64,000 nt of DNA from CAIQPV01 sp963719855 (lineage in GTDB: Bacteria; Pseudomonadota; Gammaproteobacteria; Burkholderiales; Gallionellaceae). The translations under genes and the position numbers were made by a program. The notes under the pieces were generated by a model. It was not told the origin of the DNA, searched no databases, and saw nothing but the letters and a program-made list of their open reading frames with translations. Positions 1 to 9,266 of this stretch are shown here, one piece after another. Each line of letters begins with the position of its first letter. The stretch's first letter is position 1. The stretch lies in the NCBI GenBank assembly GCA_963719855.1, contig CAVRDK010000001.1, positions 372,001 to 436,000 of the forward strand, read 5' to 3'.

Positions 1-1089
1 AAAAGCAGACGGCTTCATGCTTTCGGAAAATTTGTAACATATGACGAGGCACTTGCAAAAAAAGTCAGCGAATTGGAGTCAGTTTACCGCAGGGCTTTAG
101 AGTTGACTCGGAACGGATCGTACCGCGTAATCGCTCTGCTCATCGAGGGGGAAACAGGGTGCGGCAAAGATGAATTGATCGACTATTTGGATACCCGGCA
201 TGCCCAATCGTCCTTTGTTCGCTTTGGCGTAACGGCAGATACCCGATTCATCCTTTCGCAACTTTTCGGACATGCTAAAGGCTCGTTCACCGGAGCAGAT
301 AACCCGCGTGATGGAATTTTCGGTATCGCGAAGAAGAGGCATCGCTCGGTTTTCCTCAACGAGATCAACTCTTATCCGCTGGAGGTGCAGTTTCGACTTC
401 TAACTGTCATTGAACACGGCGAATTCTCCCCTTTGGGGAATGAGGAGCAAGAAACATTGGAGTACGCGGGCGTAGTTCTCGCAGCCAGCAACAAACCCGT
501 ATCAGATTTGGTTGCTGACGGTTCCTTCAGGCTCGACCTTCAAATGCGACTGGGGAGCACCATTTTGATCCCGCCTCTCCGAGAGCGCCCCCAAGACATC
601 GAGTGCATTTTCGAACGGATAAACAGAGATCTGGCGAAGAATGAGCGAACCATGCAAATTGGCCTTGATTCCTCTGCTCGGCAGCGCCTATTGAGATATT
701 CGTGGCCGGGCAACGCGAGAGAGCTTCAAAGCCTAATTTTGAGGGCGTGTCTATTGGGACAATCTGTTATCGACAATAGTTTTCTTGAGGAGAACTTCCC
801 AAAGATCTACTTTGGCGACACCCGCGATGACAAAGAGGCTAGGAGTAACCAAGAGACTCTCGTACCACAAGAGCTTAAGTGTTTAGAGGAAATCTTTGGA
901 ATTCAAGGGTTAACCCGGCAACAGCAATATGCGATGCTTATGGAGCGTTTAAAAGATAAGAAGGCCAAGACGAACGAGTTGCCAGATTGGGTGAGAAGTC
1001 GTCGGCATAAGATAGAACAGTGCAAAGCCGAACTTCCTCGCGTGAATTTGTACTTAGAAAAACTTACTGTCAGACGACCTCGCTCTTAG
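1..1089 (+). CDS. sigma-54 activator-type AAA+ protein (5' end outside window)
   Basis: The frame is open back to base 1, so the true start probably lies outside the window; a TTG at 73 is the first start-like codon inside. The protein carries an enhancer-binding AAA+ domain: Walker A GETGCGKD, the sigma-54 contact loop as GSFTGA, sensor/arginine-finger region FRLDLQMRL and PPLRERPQDI, then a WPGNARELQ lid. Proteins with this domain hydrolyse ATP to remodel sigma-54 RNA polymerase. Two oddities: the Walker B segment reads FLNEI where FLDEI is usual, so the metal-binding Asp is replaced by Asn, and the roughly 85-residue tail shows no clear Fis-type helix-turn-helix. Family assignment is firm; whether it still hydrolyses ATP, and which genes it controls, is unknown. 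It may belong to the conjugative element that follows. Confidence 0.8.
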   Translation, partial: KSRRLHAFGKFVTYDEALAKKVSELESVYRRALELTRNGSYRVIALLIEGETGCGKDELIDYLDTRHAQSSFVRFGVTADTRFILSQLFGHAKGSFTGADNPRDGIFGIAKKRHRSVFLNEINSYPLEVQFRLLTVIEHGEFSPLGNEEQETLEYAGVVLAASNKPVSDLVADGSFRLDLQMRLGSTILIPPLRERPQDIECIFERINRDLAKNERTMQIGLDSSARQRLLRYSWPGNARELQSLILRACLLGQSVIDNSFLEENFPKIYFGDTRDDKEARSNQETLVPQELKCLEEIFGIQGLTRQQQYAMLMERLKDKKAKTNELPDWVRSRRHKIEQCKAELPRVNLYLEKLTVRRPRS

Positions 1090-1334
1090 TTGTAGAGGGC
1101 GAACCAGATCTTACTGTTACAATTTTCGCTTAGCGATGCTCACAGGCAACTATTCTGCGTATTGCTGACCGATCTCGCTAGCCAGTTGAACTTCAGCTCA
1201 GGCCGAACAGCGAGCCTTCATGGCGATTATCCTGACGGACTGCAGTAGGGCAAAGGAGATGGTTGCCAAGTGCTGCTTTCAGGCATGCCAATTTCGTTAC
1301 GATCCGGTTAACTTCAATTGTATGCAAGGGCCAT

Positions 1335-1778
1335 TCAGTTTTCGCGCATGACCGCCGTCCCACAATAAGTCACTCGCGAAACTAGCCACTGCGATCCAGC
1401 CTGATTATATTGGGCGTTGTTCTTTCTGATGCCGACTACTGCATTGGCACCAATCTCACGCGCCTTCTGAGCCAGCTTCAGTAACGCTTCTTTTTCGGCG
1501 AGGCGGTACTCCCAGTCTGATGCTGCCTCAGACTCTGAAAGAGCCTCAACGTAACCAATCGTCTTGACGATCATGAAACCGGGCAGATCATCCGTCGTGA
1601 CCATTAATATCTGGTTTCTAATCAAAAAAAGTTCATGCTCAAGTTGATCGAGTCGTTGTTTTATCATGGCTTTTGATCTGCGACTCCAGCGTAGCAACAT
1701 CGCTCCGGCCAGCAGTAAAGCGAACAATGGGAACGCGCCAAGTAGGCTGCTTGATTGAGTTGCTGCTGAGATAGTCAT
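1335..1778 (-). CDS. membrane-anchored YbjQ-like (heavy-metal-binding domain) protein
   Basis: A 147-residue protein. The ATG at 1778 is preferred over an upstream in-frame one because GGAGACACCA precedes it. Residues about 10-30 form one membrane segment (LFALLLAGAML) followed by a basic stretch and a short coiled coil. The C-terminal half resembles the YbjQ/UPF0145 domain: a GYVEALSE strand, a helix rich in Glu/Ala/Leu, REIGANAVVGI, and a final VTYCGTAV strand. The family forms pentamers of uncertain function; the name heavy-metal-binding is a database label rather than a demonstrated role. It is transcribed against its neighbours. Confidence 0.6.
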   Translation of the reverse strand: MTISAATQSSSLLGAFPLFALLLAGAMLLRWSRRSKAMIKQRLDQLEHELFLIRNQILMVTTDDLPGFMIVKTIGYVEALSESEAASDWEYRLAEKEALLKLAQKAREIGANAVVGIRKNNAQYNQAGSQWLVSRVTYCGTAVMREN

Positions 1779-1892
1779 TGGTGTCTCCGATAAGTTTTGA
1801 TCCAGCTTCGCACAGTTCTTCAAAACTGCAAGCCTGCGGCGGGACAAAAGTTATTGCCAAGTTGCCTCTTTTTCAAGTCCCGTGTGCTCGAA

Positions 1893-2436
1893 ATGTGCCT
1901 TGGACGGACGTATTTCGAAAATCGGCTGGCTGATCGTGCCTATACAGTGCTGCCATGCATATTCGTCTTTTTAATTTGTCTGGCCGCTGGTTTCCTTTTG
2001 TCCTTTGGCTCATGGCGGCCGATATGGCATTTGGCCGCACCTATTTGGTTGCATTGAATCTCACCGAAAGCCTTCCCGGCACATTTTTTCTAGTAGAAAA
2101 GGTGTCATGCCGCAACGTGGAGAGTTGGTCGCTTTCAGATGGGAGCCTAACTGGCCGTATCCCCACGGGAGTATCTTTGTCAAAAAGTTGGTCGGATTGC
2201 CAGGATCAGTTGTTACGGCAAATGGCAGAGACTTTTTCGTGGATGGCGATCCAGTCGGTCATGCGAAGAAAAAAGCCAGAACCGGAGAGGTACTAGAAAT
2301 CGGCCCGATCGGAAAGATTACGGATGGGCACTACTATGTTGCTGGCACTCATCCAGATAGTCTTGATTCACGGTATATGCTTACTGGTTGGGTTGGGCAG
2401 AATCAGATCGTCGGAAAAGCGTATCGAATTTTCTGA
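1893..2436 (+). pseudogene. traF: TraF-type conjugal transfer S26 peptidase, frame-disrupted
   Basis: TraF is the signal-peptidase-like serine protease of conjugation systems. Its parts lie in three frames. A membrane segment (LPCIFVFLICLAAGFLLSFG) is in the frame of the ATG at 1893. The N-T-x-SLP segment with the nucleophilic Ser (ALNLTESLPGTFFLVEK) is in the frame ending near 2100. The rest is in a third frame (from about 2100 to 2436): the lysine box FVKKLVGLPG, and DSRYMLTGWVGQNQIVGKA. The Ser and Lys of the catalytic dyad are therefore separated by a one-base shift near the AAAA run at 2097-2100, and a second shift lies near 1990-2030. Either the gene is dead or the consensus has indels. 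The assignment of the first membrane segment to this gene is an inference. Confidence 0.6.
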
Positions 2437-2446
2437 CGTGGGACGC

Positions 2447-2776
2447 ATGGGTTTTTTCGGAATGGGGTCAGAGCGCACTTCGTTGGAGGTTATCCAGAGG
2501 TCGAAGCGCCTATGGGCTGCCGTTATTCATCAAGCGATCGAAGATGCGAAAGGTAATGTGAGGGCAGTCGAGGATTCTAAACAAAATATAGGAGGTATTC
2601 AGCGGGAAGCATTGATATGGATTTTTTACGGTATTTCCAAGGCAGCTAATTCATTCGATTCGATCTGCGGCCTTCTGGATATTGATCCAGATCGGGCACG
2701 GCAACGGCTTCGTCTCATGCCAGGTATTCGGCGAGGGCTTAACAGAACGGGGTTGGATGCAGGTGAAGGGGAGTAG
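2447..2776 (+). CDS. hypothetical protein upstream of the relaxase
   Basis: A 109-residue protein starting at the ATG at 2447, a few bases after the TraF stop and six bases before the relaxase start, so probably cotranscribed with both. It looks soluble and mostly helical (SLEVIQRSKRLWAAVIHQAI; ALIWIFYGISKAANSFDSIC), with an IDPDRARQRL segment near the end that resembles a short helix-turn-helix or ParB-like helix pair. I do not recognise a family. An accessory or regulatory role in transfer is possible from position alone. Confidence 0.5.
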   Translation: MGFFGMGSERTSLEVIQRSKRLWAAVIHQAIEDAKGNVRAVEDSKQNIGGIQREALIWIFYGISKAANSFDSICGLLDIDPDRARQRLRLMPGIRRGLNRTGLDAGEGE

Positions 2777-2782
2777 TGAGCC

Positions 2783-4838
2783 ATGCTTAGTTTTATCAGG
2801 AAGGCGATTCGCCTTGACGGTGAAAGTCAGGGGCCTGTAGTAACCCTTCCCGTGATCGCATCCTCGCAACCGGAAATTGACGAGGAGATTCCTCGCTACC
2901 CACCGTTCATGAAAGGGCTGCCCGCAACAGACCCGGCGAAGCTCATCGAGACGCAGAGGGAGTTGATCGACCAGATTCGCGAAGCCGGACTGGCTTCTCC
3001 CGTTATTTTCGAACAGTTCTATCTTGAGTCTTTGCGTCGATTCGCCTCCTATGCGCATCTCTTGCCGGCAAGTCAAACCCATCACCACAGAGGGGCGGGA
3101 GGGCTCTCCGTCACGCGGCAGAAGTTGCCCTATGGTCGCTCCAGTCCTGTGATCGAGTGTTATTGCCCGGAGAACAGGCACCAAGGAGGCGACGCGAGAT
3201 GGAACCGCGCTGGCATCTTGCCGTGTTCCTTGCTGCACTTTGTCACGATCTTGGCAAGCCAGTAACTGATCTTGTCGTTACCAGCAGAGATGGCGCGAAA
3301 GTTTGGAATCCTTTCGTGGAAGACCTCTACTCTTGGGCCGGCAGGCACGGCGTGGATCGTTATTTCCTGCATTGGCGTGAGAATCGCGCCAAAAAGCATA
3401 CAGTTGTTTCTGCCTTGATTGCAGAGCGCATTATAAGTCAGGAAGGTCTTGCCTGGATTTCAGAAGGTGACGAAGGTAACAAGGAACTCGTGCTCTGGAT
3501 GATGGAAAGCATCAACGGGCATCCCAGTGCCGAAAATCCGATTCACGATCTGGTTACCAGATCAGACCAGGTTAGTGTCGAACGAGACCTGCGTAGTCTT
3601 GGGGTCGCGTTTACCGGATACGAGATTGGACTTCCGGTGGAACGGTTTCTGGTTGACATCATGCGCAGGCTTGTCCGGGATGGTAGTTGGCGGATCAACG
3701 AACCCGGCTCGCGCCTCTGGCACATTGACGGGCATCTGTACTTGATATGGCCAGTTGCTGGCGAGGAAATCGCCGCCATCATCAATCAGGAAAAAATTCC
3801 CGGTTTGCCAAGAACCCCCAACAGCATACTGGACATGCTCGTTGATCGGAAGCTGGCGAATATCAGGGAGGATCAGGTTGAAGGCAATCGCTATTGGGTG
3901 ATCGCTCCCGCTGTTTCTGGCCGAGAAGATACCCAATATCAGACTGACCGCCATCAGGCTGCGTGATACGGCTATGGTCGTTGATCCAGCGCCACCATCA
4001 GTTCCAGGAAAGATTGTCGATCAGGATGAGCCCGTAAAAGAGCAGCATGACATCCCTGTCAAGAAGTTGCCGACCGAGACTGAACCGCCAATATCACCGG
4101 CACCCAGCCAGATTCCTAATAAATCCGAACAGGCAGAGGCACTCAAACCAACTCAGATAGATCAACTCCACGGCCCAGTCGGCGAAGCACTGAAGGCACT
4201 TGCTGAGGACATTAAATCTGGCAAGAAGTCATTTGAGAGTTTGATTTATATTGACTCTTCTGGGGTGCTTTGTCTCAAGTGGCCTAGTGCGCTCAACGGT
4301 TATGGGTTGGAGAGCAAAGCGATTCTCGATGAGTTGTCTCGCCGAAACTGGCTGGAGCTTGATCCGTTGTCTCCCTTCCGTAAGGTCGTAGAGATCGCGA
4401 CCGGGAGCGGCGAGAAGTGGAAGGTTGTTCGGCTACAGCCAGTGGTGAAGCATCTTATGGGGATTGGAAAACCCCACTCAGAAACCGACTATCTCACCGA
4501 CACAATCCAGTAAGCCTGCGCAACAGCAGCAGTCAAAGCAGGCAGAGATCGAGATGGCGGGTGAAGATACGCGACTTGAAGTGATACAAAATATCGTGGT
4601 CACCTTGCGTGATGGAATGATAAAAGGCATCCTTACGGCGGAGCTGGATGGCAACTTCGTCTGGATACAATCCCGAAAAGCCGAACCATTCTTGAAGGAA
4701 CGACTCGGTCTAAATCGAATGAAGATAATTAGTTTAGGCAGCGTTGCTCCAGACGTGTTTATGTGTCAAACGCGGAAAAAAGCACATTGCTATCGAATAC
4801 CAGCCATGCCCTCAACAAACTCAGTGCCAGCACGATGA
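2783..4838 (+). pseudogene. traI: MOB-H relaxase TraI (TraI_2 type), split by three frame changes
   Basis: Relaxases of this family nick oriT to start conjugative transfer. The N-terminal TraI_2 part is in frame from 2783: YPPFMKGLPATDPAKLI, then LLPASQTHHHRGAGGL with the His cluster typical of MOB-H. After about 3110 similarity continues in the next frame (LRHAAEVALWSL, then AALCHDLGKPVTD with the HD metal motif) to about 3910. It then returns to the first frame (IRLRDTAMVVDP) and the C-terminal TraI_2_C domain (GYGLESKAILDEL, WLELDP). A third shift near 4450-4470 leads to a Gln/Pro-rich linker and a final domain ending at 4838. Total length, about 680 residues, fits the family. Each step needs one base. 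The stop overlaps the next start in an ATGA. Confidence 0.75.
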
Positions 4839-5659
4839 ATACACTACAACAAACAGAAATTGATCGCTTTCTTTTCACCGGAGATTACGACAACCATTTC
4901 GAGATATGGCCCGGTGGTACGTTCGTGGATCAGGCGAAGAACGGGAGCACCGCGCTGCGTAACGCGCTCCTTTCAACTGTGCAGCGAGCCGAACAATCTG
5001 CCGTATCTGCATGCCAGGAGTATTCCTGCCTTGACATAAATGCCCGCGAGAAATTTGCACCCATGGTACGAGGGCTATTTCCTCAGAAGGAGCAAGCGAT
5101 TATCCTCGACGTGCTTGAGCGCTCGGTCGTCTTTCTTACGCCAGCGACCATAAACACTGTCCTTGAGAAGGCAACGTGGCTCAAGACCGCGTGGAATCTG
5201 GCGAACATTTACCTCGTAAGCCTGGATGCTAAGCCGCTTTCTGACAGCGCGCCAGACATTGTCGGCATCAGCGAAGAAACAACCTGCTTCGTGTCCATGA
5301 AATATTTCAGCAACAACGATCCGCTCGAAGATTATGTGATCCACGAAGCGGCTCATATTTTTCACAACTGCAAGCGTGAAACGATCGGACTGCAAGAAAC
5401 TCGCCGCCGCGAGTGGCTACTCGAAATTGATTATTTCAAACGTGAAACCTTCGCCTATTCCTGCGAAGCCTATGGCCGAATTCTTGAACTTGGCGAAACC
5501 CGCTTAGCGCGTAGCCGACTTTTGTCAGAACATGCCGAAGGGCCGATGCCGCCAGATGATCGGGTTGATGGAGACGAATATGTCGATATCCTGCGAGAGG
5601 CCGTTGCCGCGAGGAATGGCTGGAAGCGTATTTTTAAGCGGTGTTCTACAGTGCCGTGA
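4835..5659 (+). CDS. HEAAH-motif metalloprotease-like protein
   Basis: The protein has 274 residues. The ATG at 4835 overlaps the relaxase stop by four bases, implying translational coupling. Residues 170-174 are HEAAH, inside DYVIHEAAHIFHN, the HExxH pattern of zincin metallopeptidases. A run of acidic residues follows 30-50 positions later (REWLLEIDYFKRETFAYSCEAYG), among them possible third zinc ligands. No signal peptide or membrane segment is seen, so it should be cytoplasmic. I do not recognise a named family. Coupling to the relaxase suggests a role in transfer or in the recipient, for example processing of a transferred protein; that is inference. Confidence 0.6.
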   Translation: MNTLQQTEIDRFLFTGDYDNHFEIWPGGTFVDQAKNGSTALRNALLSTVQRAEQSAVSACQEYSCLDINAREKFAPMVRGLFPQKEQAIILDVLERSVVFLTPATINTVLEKATWLKTAWNLANIYLVSLDAKPLSDSAPDIVGISEETTCFVSMKYFSNNDPLEDYVIHEAAHIFHNCKRETIGLQETRRREWLLEIDYFKRETFAYSCEAYGRILELGETRLARSRLLSEHAEGPMPPDDRVDGDEYVDILREAVAARNGWKRIFKRCSTVP

Positions 5660-5805
5660 GGCTCAATTTGCTGCAACCGCATGGGTACGGCAGGATACTC
5701 ATAGCCTTCGGCTCGACACTTCATCTGCGGAGATTGTGTAAACGGCATGCACTTTAAATCAGGCATGGGGGAATCGCAATCATCGCTGCTTACTGTTGTC
5801 GCGGC

Positions 5806-7848
5806 TTACTGTGGCAGCTTCTTTATAACTCTGCCATCTATCTCCAAGTAATGGTGTGGTAACCCAGAAAGATGCCCTACTAATCGCTCCCTGTCCTCAC
5901 TGGTAAAAAATATTACCTGCTGCGAAAATTTTTCAGAGGCAGATGCACGTTTCAGGAGCTCACTAAAGCTGACATCTCGCGTACTTTGTTGTCTGGGTTC
6001 ATCAAATATGATGAACCCAGGGTGATGTGTATCTTCCGTTCTCGCCATTTCGAGCAATCCGTTGAGGTATGCCCAGATCGTCCTTATTAGGTCACTTGCT
6101 GAGATGCTGTTCTGAAGCGAGAAGCTTGCTTCAAGATCAAACCCCTCATGCTCGGGGCGATATGTGTCAGCCGAGATGACTATCTGGGTTTCAGGAAAGC
6201 TTCCAAACCCGTATTGCTTCAGTTGGTCACGAAGGATTCTCGTCCACACATTTATCTTTTTTTGATCGGCCTCTGAAATATCTCCCTTAGGTAGCTTGTG
6301 TGCTGCTTCTTGGGCAATTTTCCAGTTTTCTGCCAATTCCCCGAAACCGCTAATGTTTCTCTCAAACCGGCTTTGTGCATCTCGATCATTTTCAATCGAA
6401 TTTTCAAGTCTAAGTTGCGCTTGCAATGCGGCTATAGAGGGTTGCCTGCCATCGGAGACCAAAGTTTGGCGCAAGGCCCTTACTGTTTGGCGCGTGGTAG
6501 ATATTTCCTCGCGTAGTGCACTGATCTGAAGGCTTCTGGAGTTGGCAACATTGACTGCATTCGCGAGGACAACTTCATATGTACGGCGCTGCTCGGATAA
6601 GAAATCTATACTTTCGTCGAGCGACATGACGGTTTGTGCCAAATCAAGCGGCACAAGAGTGTCTTGAATTGACTGATGGCATATGGGGCAACTTCCACTA
6701 TCAACGGTTGATCCATGCCGAGATCCAAGATTTCTTATAACTCGATTGTCTTTATTGCGCTGGATGTCTTCATCAATCGCCTTGAGGCGTTCTTCAATTC
6801 GCTCAGCCTCTTGGCGCTCCATGGAAAAAGAATCGAGAAGCCTAGAAAGTAATGTCTGCTTATCTTGAATCAATTCCTCGGCCTTTGTCAGCTCAGCTTG
6901 GGCGATAGATGCAATCTCCTGCACGCGTGGAATTTCCTTTTTCACCAAGCTATCAAGCTCTGCCTGAAAATTCTTTGCACGTTCACGGATACTGACCCAC
7001 CCGCTTTCAATGGGAACCATTAAACTCGGTGTAACGAGCGGTGGCCATGTTGCAGTTGGTTTCAGAGGCAATGCCTGCACGCGCGCCGCTTTTTGCTCCG
7101 CAAGATCATTAGCTCGCTCGACTTGTGCTGCCCAAGCCACAGCAATTCGAGTTATTTCAAGCTCTATTTCCTGGCGCTTAAGCGCGTTCCTGTGGGCATC
7201 AAGATTGAGAATAAACTCGACAGCACGTTTATGCGCCTCACGGATTCTGAAATGCGTAGGTAGAGGTGGTTGCACCGTTGACCAGCCCCTGGTCTGTTCA
7301 ACGGCAAAATAAGGAATGACACATTGCAAGTACAGCGGATACTCATTGCCATCGTAGGTTTGAACTTGAGGAAGCTGCCAGCCAAAAAAGTTTGATAAGA
7401 AAAAATGGAATCCAGACTCGCGTGTTGCCGCCCCCGCTCGATTAACAAAATAATCTTTTGAGGTAACTGACAAGTCCGGGGAGGTCAAAATTGGGCCTGC
7501 ATGCACTGTTATCAGATTCTTGTCACGCGTCCCCTTGATCGTGCGCTGAACTACGATTCTTTCCGCCCTGGAATTTTCGAGTTCAAGAAAAACTTCCGAC
7601 TCCAGTACGTCATGTTCGCCATTGTCTGAATCCAGTCGCGCCTTAACTGCTGGAGGTAACGGAAGGTCTGCTTGTTGCGTTGTAAGCATTGCCTCCATTC
7701 CAAGTGCAACAAGGATAGACTTCACGCATGTGGACTTTCCCATTGAGTTGTCTGCCCATACGACCACAAGGCCATCGGGAAAATCAAGCGTTGCTCCGTA
7801 TGGGCCATCAGTAGTTTGCAGGCGAATCGTCAGCCGTCTAAAACGCAT
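5806..7848 (-). CDS. ABC-type ATPase of an ABC-three-component (ABC-3C) system
   Basis: A 680-residue SMC/Rad50-like ATPase. Walker A is ADNSMGKST (residues 32-40). Two long coiled coils (about 210-345 and 410-520) flank a zinc-hook-like CPIC at 387-390, and Walker B is FIIFDEP at 612-618. The signature region before it (about 581-589) is not the canonical LSGGE. It starts three bases after the middle-component stop, with GGAAGGA before the ATG at 7848. In the ABC-3C class, defined by comparative genomics of ABC ATPases in biological conflict, such an ATPase is thought to sense invading nucleic acid and license an effector. Order and sizes fit; the identity of this subtype is inferred. Confidence 0.7.
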   Translation of the reverse strand: MRFRRLTIRLQTTDGPYGATLDFPDGLVVVWADNSMGKSTCVKSILVALGMEAMLTTQQADLPLPPAVKARLDSDNGEHDVLESEVFLELENSRAERIVVQRTIKGTRDKNLITVHAGPILTSPDLSVTSKDYFVNRAGAATRESGFHFFLSNFFGWQLPQVQTYDGNEYPLYLQCVIPYFAVEQTRGWSTVQPPLPTHFRIREAHKRAVEFILNLDAHRNALKRQEIELEITRIAVAWAAQVERANDLAEQKAARVQALPLKPTATWPPLVTPSLMVPIESGWVSIRERAKNFQAELDSLVKKEIPRVQEIASIAQAELTKAEELIQDKQTLLSRLLDSFSMERQEAERIEERLKAIDEDIQRNKDNRVIRNLGSRHGSTVDSGSCPICHQSIQDTLVPLDLAQTVMSLDESIDFLSEQRRTYEVVLANAVNVANSRSLQISALREEISTTRQTVRALRQTLVSDGRQPSIAALQAQLRLENSIENDRDAQSRFERNISGFGELAENWKIAQEAAHKLPKGDISEADQKKINVWTRILRDQLKQYGFGSFPETQIVISADTYRPEHEGFDLEASFSLQNSISASDLIRTIWAYLNGLLEMARTEDTHHPGFIIFDEPRQQSTRDVSFSELLKRASASEKFSQQVIFFTSEDRERLVGHLSGLPHHYLEIDGRVIKKLPQ

Positions 7849-7851
7849 GTT

Positions 7852-8343
7852 TTATTCCTTCCACCCGAACATTTGCTTGACTATATCCTCGGTAACTTTC
7901 TGGCCAATTGAGTCAATGAATATTTTTTCAGCAGCAAACACAGTATCTGATTGCCGTATTTCCTCAGCAAGCTGCTTGCCGGTTGATGTGAGCGCGACCG
8001 ATTTTCCGCCAACAAGCTGGATGAGATTTTCGCCAATCGCAAAATCCAATGCACGATCCAGAAAAGGGTCAAATCGAACCAGCAGGTTACTTGGATTAAA
8101 ATCACCTGAAATCGCCGCCATAAGATCAAGCTGGCTCTTTTTTGTCCTGATTCCCCAACTGAGTACATGAATGCGCGCACGGCTACTTTTGCCACTACGG
8201 CAACAGGTACTCAAAAGTAAAACCAGCAAACCAATCCGCCATGCAGGTCGAAGATCCTCAGGTAAAGACAGAGGGCGCCTTCTGAAGACGATTTCTGTGT
8301 TTAGCTCTGGGATGTCAGCAATCTGCAACATATCTTCAAGCAT
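7852..8343 (-). CDS. ABC-3C middle component
   Basis: A 163-residue protein from the ATG at 8343, which lies inside the last codons of the effector gene (overlap of eight bases). It is soluble, with a predicted winged-helix-like C-terminal half (RFDPFLDRALDFAIGENLIQ, ALTSTGKQLAEEIR) and ends GWKE just before the ATPase. ABC-3C operons contain a small middle component linking effector and ATPase, and this position and size match. The sequence alone would not identify it; the call depends on context. An ORF extension to 8403 has no better start signal. Confidence 0.6.
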   Translation of the reverse strand: MLEDMLQIADIPELNTEIVFRRRPLSLPEDLRPAWRIGLLVLLLSTCCRSGKSSRARIHVLSWGIRTKKSQLDLMAAISGDFNPSNLLVRFDPFLDRALDFAIGENLIQLVGGKSVALTSTGKQLAEEIRQSDTVFAAEKIFIDSIGQKVTEDIVKQMFGWKE

Positions 8344-9266
8344 GTTTTGGCAACTCCGGGAAATCCAATGGGCAGCGCAGCAGCCAATCAGCCACAGCCT
8401 CATGAGCTAGTGATTCCGCATCAAAACTGTCCAACATTCTTACTTCAGTCTTGAATGCATCAATAAGATTGTTCAGTGTGGTGTTGAGAATATTTTGAGG
8501 AGGATCTCCACTAATCAAAGTCATCTCAAGAAAATTTGCGCGATGATTTTTTGCCTTCAACACTTTTTCGTAGACCTCAGGGTATTTGCGCAATGCATCA
8601 TGAATGGATTGCCCATCGAGATACCATTTCAACACTTTCTGATGGAAAATTCGTCGATGTTGATCGTCCTTAATGGTGGGTAGTTTTCGGAGCTTTCCTT
8701 CGAGTATTGCAGATAGGCTGTGATTTGATGTTGTCCAAAGGGCGACTTGATCAGGGGTTGTCTCATCAATTTTTACAGGCAATGTGCGGAGCCCTGAATT
8801 CAGCAGTTCATCCCGCTCGACGGCGAAATCATCCTCTTGACAAATCATTACTCGGAATCCGTCAGCGACATATGGGAGAAGCTGCTGCCAATATTTCACT
8901 TGTCTTTTTTGATGCGTGCGACACGATTTCTTTGCTGTCGTAGTGCGGAACAATGAGCGTCCAACGGCTGATTTTTACGGTACCAAATATTGTTTCGAGA
9001 ACTTTGCGATTGGCTATGAATTTCTTTATATCTTCGGTTATCTTGTCACGCTGTGCTTCAAAGCGCTGTTTTGTACTTTTGGGCTCCTCGCACCCGTAAG
9101 CCTGAAAGGCATGCCCCGCTGAAATGGTGAAACCTTCAATGCCTGCGTCGCCTTTATCATTGTCTGGAACTGGCTGATACTCAGTTGGCCCATAATGCCG
9201 GGTCAGCAATTTGTTTGCCCATCGCTGCCATTCCTCACCAGCAAGTCTTGGTATATAGGCACTCAT
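8336..9266 (-). pseudogene. ABC-3C effector with N-terminal nuclease-like domain, one frame change
   Basis: First gene of the minus-strand ABC-3C operon; start ATG at 9266 with TGAGG seven bases upstream. The N-terminal 120 residues contain a PD-(D/E)xK-like pattern (HYGPTEY, DKGDAGIEGF, AFQAYG), suggesting a restriction-endonuclease-fold effector. About 205 residues follow (VKYWQQLLPYVADGFRVMIC, RIFHQKVLKWYLDG), ending in the helical domain expected to contact the middle component. The two parts are in different frames; the shift falls in the six-A run at 8904-8909 (T on the plus strand). Five A would give one continuous protein of about 309 residues. A +1 change is needed, so ordinary -1 slippage on A6G would not join them. 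Confidence 0.6.

Noticed and set aside
5806..7848. Identification of the ABC ATPase as RecN, SbcC or Rad50
   Set aside because: The length and two-gene context do not fit, there is no partner nuclease SbcD, and the gene follows two small genes in ABC-3C order.
8890..8915. Programmed frameshifting at the A6 run of the ABC-3C effector
   Set aside because: The join needs +1 (or -2), while slippage on A6G gives -1, which meets a stop at once; an extra A is simpler.
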